Positions 6,014-9,439 of a stretch of DNA of 9,439 nt are shown here, piece by piece. The translations under genes and the position numbers were made by a program. The first letter of the stretch is position 1. The number at the start of each line of letters is the position of its first letter. The notes below the pieces were generated by a model. It searched no databases. It had not been told where the DNA came from and was given only the letters and a program-made list of their open reading frames with translations. The DNA lies in contig JAHWHN010000158.1 of NCBI GenBank assembly GCA_019323235.1, positions 1 through 9,439 of the forward strand. Direction: 5' to 3'. Source of the stretch: Candidatus Woesearchaeota archaeon (GTDB taxonomy: Archaea; Nanobdellota; Nanobdellia; Woesearchaeales; JABIAG01).

Positions 6014-7534
6014 ATGAAGAAAAATTTAGTTATATTTTTATTATTATTTATTTTTTTATTCCAAGCAATAAACACTTTAAATTATTTAAAGGAAGACAAT
6101 TCAAATCCTGATTGGGATAGGTCTTGGCATGCTTTTAAGGGTTTAAATTACTATAAAATATTTGTCAAAGGCGAAGGTTCATTAACAGAATCAGAACAAA
6201 TTTATCCCATTATTGGATTCGTAAATAGTTATTATCCTCCTTTGTTTCATTTATCTCAAATTCCTTTTTTAATTATATTCGGGCAAACCCATGATTCTTC
6301 AGTTTATGTAAATATTGTCTATTTAGCAATAATGGTTACTTCAATGTTTTTTATAGGTAAAAAATTGAAAAATGATGACTTGGGATTATTTTTAGCTTTG
6401 CTTTCATCACTAATCCCTTTTTATAATTTACTTATGAGAACTTCTTTAATGGACTTCTCATTAAATTCAATGGTTTCATTAACTTTTTGTTTATGGTTAT
6501 ATTCTGAAGATTTTGAGAATAGAATATTTTCCTTTTTATTTGGATTATCTTTGGGTTTAGGTATGTTAACAAAATGGACTTTTTTCATCTTTGTTTCATT
6601 ATTATGTGCTTATAGTATAATTAAATTTTTTATGAATAATTTGATCTTTTTTTCCAAATTTAAAAAGTTAGGAAAGTTAATTAATTTAACAGGTTCTTTA
6701 CTAATTGCCTTTATAGTTACATATTCTTGGTATAGTATTGCAAAGATAAAAGGATTGATTCCACAATTAAGGTATTTTTCAAAATTAGGTTGGAATACTG
6801 AATTTGCTACATTTTCTTTGTCTAATATATTGTCATATTTTTATTCATTCACTCTACATTTTTCATTTTTGTATTTATTATTATTTTTTATAGGCATATT
6901 TATTTTATTAAGAAAAAGAAACACAACCTATTTAGTAATATTTTCTCAATTTTTATTCTCATTTATTTTTTTCTTAAATATTGCTAACAGAGACCCAAGA
7001 TTAATTTCTCCTATTTATATTTCTATGATTATTATTTCTGGGTATTGGATATTTGATTTGAATTCAAAAAAATTAAGAAACATTCTTTTAATAAGTTTAA
7101 TTTTCATTATAGTAATCTCAAATTTAGCCTATAATAGTGAAAAGATAAATTACAAATTTGAATTAGGAAAAATAACTGTAGTTAATTATAGGGGTTTTTA
7201 TGCTAAAGAAAATGATTATAATCTTTCAAAAATTTATGATATTATTAAACAAGATACTCAAGAACCATATTCTGTTTGTATAATCTCAGAATCTGATTCA
7301 TTTAATGATATAAATATACCTTATTATGCATCATTAAATAATGAGCCTATTACAAAAATGCTCGGAAATGGATGTAATCCTTTATCTTATGATTATACAA
7401 TTAAAGGAATTGTTGCAAATAGTTGGAGAAAGAATTTATTTCAGAGTTCATTAAAAGTTTTAAACGAATCTCAAGATGAATTTATTTTAATTGGAAGTTA
7501 TAAAAAGATTGAAGTATATAAACAACTAAGGTGA
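6014..7534 (+). CDS. GT-C membrane glycosyltransferase, PMT/ArnT (GT39-like) type
   Basis: GT-C enzymes transfer sugars from polyprenyl-phosphate donors to acceptors on the outer face of the membrane. The 506-residue product begins with a membrane helix (5-22). The first outside loop PDWDRSWHAFKGLNYYK (32-48) has D33 or D35 where the family keeps its catalytic acidic residue. Then come YYPPLFHLSQIPF (73-85), the family-like GLGMLTKWTFF (181-191), and ANRDPRLISPIYISMII (324-340), resembling the K/R-D-P-R-Y/L segment of PMT/ArnT proteins. About ten hydrophobic helices extend to residue 372. The last 130 residues are soluble and probably external. The stop overlaps the 3' end of the convergent RNase H gene by nine bases. 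The divergent sulfotransferase and sequon-rich protein suggest a role in surface glycan assembly, but donor and acceptor cannot be read from the sequence. Confidence 0.85.
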   Translation: MKKNLVIFLLLFIFLFQAINTLNYLKEDNSNPDWDRSWHAFKGLNYYKIFVKGEGSLTESEQIYPIIGFVNSYYPPLFHLSQIPFLIIFGQTHDSSVYVNIVYLAIMVTSMFFIGKKLKNDDLGLFLALLSSLIPFYNLLMRTSLMDFSLNSMVSLTFCLWLYSEDFENRIFSFLFGLSLGLGMLTKWTFFIFVSLLCAYSIIKFFMNNLIFFSKFKKLGKLINLTGSLLIAFIVTYSWYSIAKIKGLIPQLRYFSKLGWNTEFATFSLSNILSYFYSFTLHFSFLYLLLFFIGIFILLRKRNTTYLVIFSQFLFSFIFFLNIANRDPRLISPIYISMIIISGYWIFDLNSKKLRNILLISLIFIIVISNLAYNSEKINYKFELGKITVVNYRGFYAKENDYNLSKIYDIIKQDTQEPYSVCIISESDSFNDINIPYYASLNNEPITKMLGNGCNPLSYDYTIKGIVANSWRKNLFQSSLKVLNESQDEFILIGSYKKIEVYKQLR

Positions 7535-8116
7535 TCTAGTTTCCATTATAAATTTAACATTTTTGAAAGAAATTTTTGTAAATTTATCAAATGGTTTCTT
7601 TAGATTTCTCAATTTAATTAAAGCTTCAGTCACATGAGTAGATCCTTTAGGTAATGGGAATCCAGCAAGTATTGAAAGTTCCTTTATTTGTTTTATAGCT
7701 TCATATCTTGCGATGATTGAAGCTGCTGCAACTTCAACATATTGGTCTTCTGCTTTTTGAACAGGTGTGGCATTCTTAATTTTACAACCTGGATATTCAT
7801 CAACAATTACTTTATCAAAACCACTCCTTAGAGCATTAATACATTCAGTATGTAAATCATTAAGTAAATTAGTCAATCCAACTGCTAAAACCCTCCTATT
7901 ATATTGTTCAGGATATAAGTTAATGAAGTATACTTTTGCAACTTCTTTGATTTTTTGAGCTAAAATCATTATTTTATGGTCAGTTAATTTTTTAGAGTCT
8001 TTAACTCCCATACTTTCTAATACTTTAGATATTTCTGGGTCTGCTCTTACTGCAGCAACGGTAATCCCTCCAAAAGAATCACCTTTCAAACTTTCATCTG
8101 AGCCAATTATGTTCAT
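7526..8116 (-). CDS. rnhC: Ribonuclease HIII-type RNase H, catalytic domain only
   Basis: RNase H enzymes of this class cut the RNA strand of RNA-DNA hybrids during replication and repair. The 196-residue product matches RNase HIII better than the archaeal HII. It has GSDESLKGDSFGG (5-17), VKDSKKLTD (38-46), an LYPEQYN segment (68-73 and following), VIVDEYPG (103-110) and KAEDQYVEVAAASIIARYE (121-139), then a PLPKGSTHV stretch. The catalytic DEDE set would be D7, E8, D106 and E123, the glutamate being the HIII feature. The TBP-like N-terminal substrate-binding domain that brings bacterial HIII to about 300 residues is absent. The start is supported by the catalytic motif at residue 5 and by a TATA box about 26 bases upstream. 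An HII assignment remains possible if a search ranks it higher. Confidence 0.87.
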   Translation of the reverse strand: MNIIGSDESLKGDSFGGITVAAVRADPEISKVLESMGVKDSKKLTDHKIMILAQKIKEVAKVYFINLYPEQYNRRVLAVGLTNLLNDLHTECINALRSGFDKVIVDEYPGCKIKNATPVQKAEDQYVEVAAASIIARYEAIKQIKELSILAGFPLPKGSTHVTEALIKLRNLKKPFDKFTKISFKNVKFIMETRSP

Positions 8117-8137
8117 AATAACTACTTGTTTTCTAGA

Positions 8138-8147
8138 TATATAAATT
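8138..8147 (-). promoter_or_regulatory. TATA box of the RNase H gene
   Basis: On the minus strand TTTATATATC lies centred 26-27 bases before the ATG at 8116. It indicates a leaderless transcript, divergent from the gene starting at 8203. Confidence 0.5.
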
Positions 8148-8173
8148 TATCGTTAAGTTTGCCCTTAAGAATC

Positions 8174-8182
8174 TTTTTAAAT
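8174..8182 (+). promoter_or_regulatory. TATA box of the gene at 8203
   Basis: TTTTTAAAT is centred about 25 bases upstream of the ATG at 8203 with no ribosome binding site between, as expected for a leaderless archaeal gene. Confidence 0.45.
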
Positions 8183-8202
8183 CAAGTTTAATTACATATA
8201 TC

Positions 8203-9090
8203 ATGGCTTTTACAGGAAATGAATTTATAACGCCGGCATTAATTTATAAGAATCCTGGAATGGATATATATGATTTAACTGATAAGTATAGAGAATTATT
8301 CCCTGATAATGTATTAATTAATGAATTATATTTATTGACATGTCATTTATTTATTGATTTTAAAGATAAACCTTATGTGCATTATATTTCTAAACAAGAT
8401 AGACCTGTAAGTTATGATGATAGGTTTCATTATTACTATTTTATTCTAAATAGTTTAGGTCTGGAGTTAAAAGATTATTCTGAGATTAACGAATCAATTT
8501 CTAATATGCCTTTAGATAGCTTAGTAAAAGAAATACCAAAAAGTGGAGAGTTTTCTTATGCAACATCGGGAGTTTTTTTTGAACAAAGGCCTCCTTGGCA
8601 TTCAGTTAACAATAAATTCTATTTGGATGAAGCAAAATTATTGGATTGTGAAGACCAATTTTCATTTTTCGATAATGAATGTTATGAAGACCATGAAAAA
8701 AAGAATTTTGGAGAATTTATATTTGATTCAATTTCTTTTACTTCAGAATTAATTGAAAGAGGTTTAACTCAATACTTTAATCATTACGTTCCTTTTGAAA
8801 AATTAGATTTAATTGTTCCAAATCTATGTAAATTACATCCCGAATTAATTCCAAATAGAGTTAATACAATAAAATCCTTTTGGATTTCTAAATATTGTAG
8901 AAAGAAAGGAATGAGTTATAATGATTATTTAAGAATTAGTTTATCATCTAAAAAAGTTTCTGAAGATAAATTAATAGAAAATGAACTAGAAGCAATTGAA
9001 AGGGAGTTTGGTAAACGATTAAGTAGTTTCGATCCTTATAGGCTTATTAAAGAATTTATTTATGACTATTCAAAAAATCCATTCGAATAA
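8203..9090 (+). CDS. Hypothetical soluble protein of unknown family
   Basis: I do not recognise this 295-residue protein. It has no signal peptide or membrane helix and appears cytoplasmic, moderately acidic, and rich in tyrosine, phenylalanine and leucine. The N-terminal part (1-95) looks helical (MDIYDLTDKYRELFPDNVL and onward). The middle (about 105-170) is less regular, with FFEQRPPWHSVNNKFYLDEA and the acidic, aromatic DCEDQFSFFDNECYEDHE, including cysteines at 148 and 160. The C-terminal part (170-295) is again helical, with a basic patch FWISKYCRKKGMSYNDYL and a charged helix ending SSFDPYRLIKEFIYDY. No catalytic motif stands out, and C148, C160, C208 and C233 do not form a zinc-finger pattern. 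Continuous coding, composition like its neighbours and a well-placed TATA box support a real gene. It ends eight bases from the convergent membrane protein gene. Confidence 0.8.
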   Translation: MAFTGNEFITPALIYKNPGMDIYDLTDKYRELFPDNVLINELYLLTCHLFIDFKDKPYVHYISKQDRPVSYDDRFHYYYFILNSLGLELKDYSEINESISNMPLDSLVKEIPKSGEFSYATSGVFFEQRPPWHSVNNKFYLDEAKLLDCEDQFSFFDNECYEDHEKKNFGEFIFDSISFTSELIERGLTQYFNHYVPFEKLDLIVPNLCKLHPELIPNRVNTIKSFWISKYCRKKGMSYNDYLRISLSSKKVSEDKLIENELEAIEREFGKRLSSFDPYRLIKEFIYDYSKNPFE

Positions 9091-9110
9091 TTAAATATTT
9101 ACAATTTTTT
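9072..9110. terminator. Paired oligo-T terminators at a convergent gene end
   Basis: The plus strand has six T residues at 9105-9110, just after the stop of the gene ending at 9090. The minus strand has six T residues at 9077-9072, just after the stop of the gene ending at 9099. Each run lies in the last codons of the other gene. Oligo-T runs are the usual archaeal termination signal, but such runs are frequent in AT-rich DNA, so the support is modest. Confidence 0.35.
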
Positions 9111-9439
9111 GAACTTATCAATTAAATCATCAACTTTATCAAAGTCTCTATCAATTTTACTTATTTTATTATCAATAACTCTAAATTTATTGGAATATTT
9201 GTTCATGTATCCTTTAGGTTCAATTATATTTTTGGTTTTTCTTCTTTTAATCATTCCTGCTGCATAAAAATGAGAAGCCATTATTGCTTTTCCTTTATGA
9301 GCAACTAATGCCGAAATGATTATTGCTAAAATACCCAATGACGTACCATAAATTATTTTTTTAGGAATAGATTTTCCTTCAGTAATAATTTCTTCTTCTT
9401 TTTCTTCATCTTTATCAGAAGTGTCTTCAGGAGATTTTC
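9099..9439 (-). CDS. Single-pass membrane protein, partial (5' end beyond the right edge)
   Basis: The frame is open from the right edge to a TAA at 9099-9101, giving the last 112 residues or so of an unrecognised protein. A strongly acidic linker (EDTSDKDEEKEEE) is followed by a short basic stretch and one membrane segment (IIYGTSLGILAIIISALVA). A weakly hydrophobic HFYAAGMI, a basic RRK patch and a charged helix (VIDNKISKIDRDFDKVDDL) that could form a coiled coil come next. The TTG at 9336-9338 is inside the membrane segment and is unlikely to be the true start, because coding-like sequence continues upstream to the edge. The acidic linker followed by a membrane helix and a basic tail recalls the anchor of the surface protein at 873-1676, but I see no shared sequence. 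Function unknown. Confidence 0.65.
   Translation of the reverse strand, partial: KSPEDTSDKDEEKEEEIITEGKSIPKKIIYGTSLGILAIIISALVAHKGKAIMASHFYAAGMIKRRKTKNIIEPKGYMNKYSNKFRVIDNKISKIDRDFDKVDDLIDKFKKL

Noticed and set aside
7767..7958. Plus-strand frame of 63 codons.
   Set aside because: It is antisense to the conserved core of the RNase H gene and is explained by it.
8543..8752. Plus-strand frame of 69 codons.
   Set aside because: It is an out-of-frame shadow inside the gene at 8203-9090.
1..9439. CRISPR array, insertion sequence, toxin-antitoxin or defence operon.
   Set aside because: No spaced direct repeats, transposase motifs, terminal inverted repeats or recognised defence domains were found on either strand.

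Overview
The window looks like chromosomal DNA of a small-genome, AT-rich archaeon, most likely a DPANN lineage of the Woesearchaeota/Pacearchaeota/Nanoarchaeota kind. The evidence is an archaeal-type ribosomal protein uS15, a Kae1-type KEOPS subunit ending in the archaeal RTDDV-VTW tail, TATA boxes centred about 25-27 bases before the start codons of most first genes (leaderless transcripts), GAGGT Shine-Dalgarno sites only where a gene has a leader or lies inside an operon, and very tight packing. By eye the GC content is well under 35 percent. TAA, TAG and TGA all end genes here, so the code is standard. The lineage is an inference; no rRNA gene is present.

Layout from left to right. (1) 1-817, minus: 5' part of thiI (tRNA 4-thiouridine sulfurtransferase), running off the left edge. 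(2) 873-2483, minus: one long reading frame for a surface protein (signal peptide, extracytoplasmic domain, charged stalk, membrane anchor, hendecad repeats, lysine-rich tail), interrupted by one in-frame TAA at 1677-1679. (3) 2537-4855, plus: a TATA box, a GC-richer structured leader, uS15, a hairpin/T-tract terminator, then a PHP-family metal phosphoesterase overlapping Kae1 by 20 bases. (4) 4856-5930, minus: a small single-pass membrane protein with several N-glycosylation sequons and a Stf0-like sulfotransferase. (5) 6014-7534, plus: a GT-C (PMT/ArnT-type) membrane glycosyltransferase, divergent from the pair in (4). (6) 7526-8116, minus: a short RNase HIII-type ribonuclease. (7) 8203-9090, plus: an unrecognised soluble acidic protein. 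(8) 9099-9439, minus: 3' part of an unrecognised single-pass membrane protein, cut by the right edge.

The window mixes core information processing (thiI and Kae1 for tRNA modification, uS15, RNase H) with an envelope block (surface protein, small sequon-rich protein, sulfotransferase, glycosyltransferase). A plausible but unproven reading is that the sulfotransferase and GT-C enzyme decorate surface glycans or glycoproteins.

I found no mobile element, CRISPR array, rRNA, tRNA or defence system. The most interesting signals are the nonsense-interrupted surface-protein gene, where the stop falls exactly between the secreted part and the membrane anchor, the structured leader of uS15 with an overlapping small ORF, and an archaeal RNase HIII lacking the usual N-terminal substrate-binding domain.
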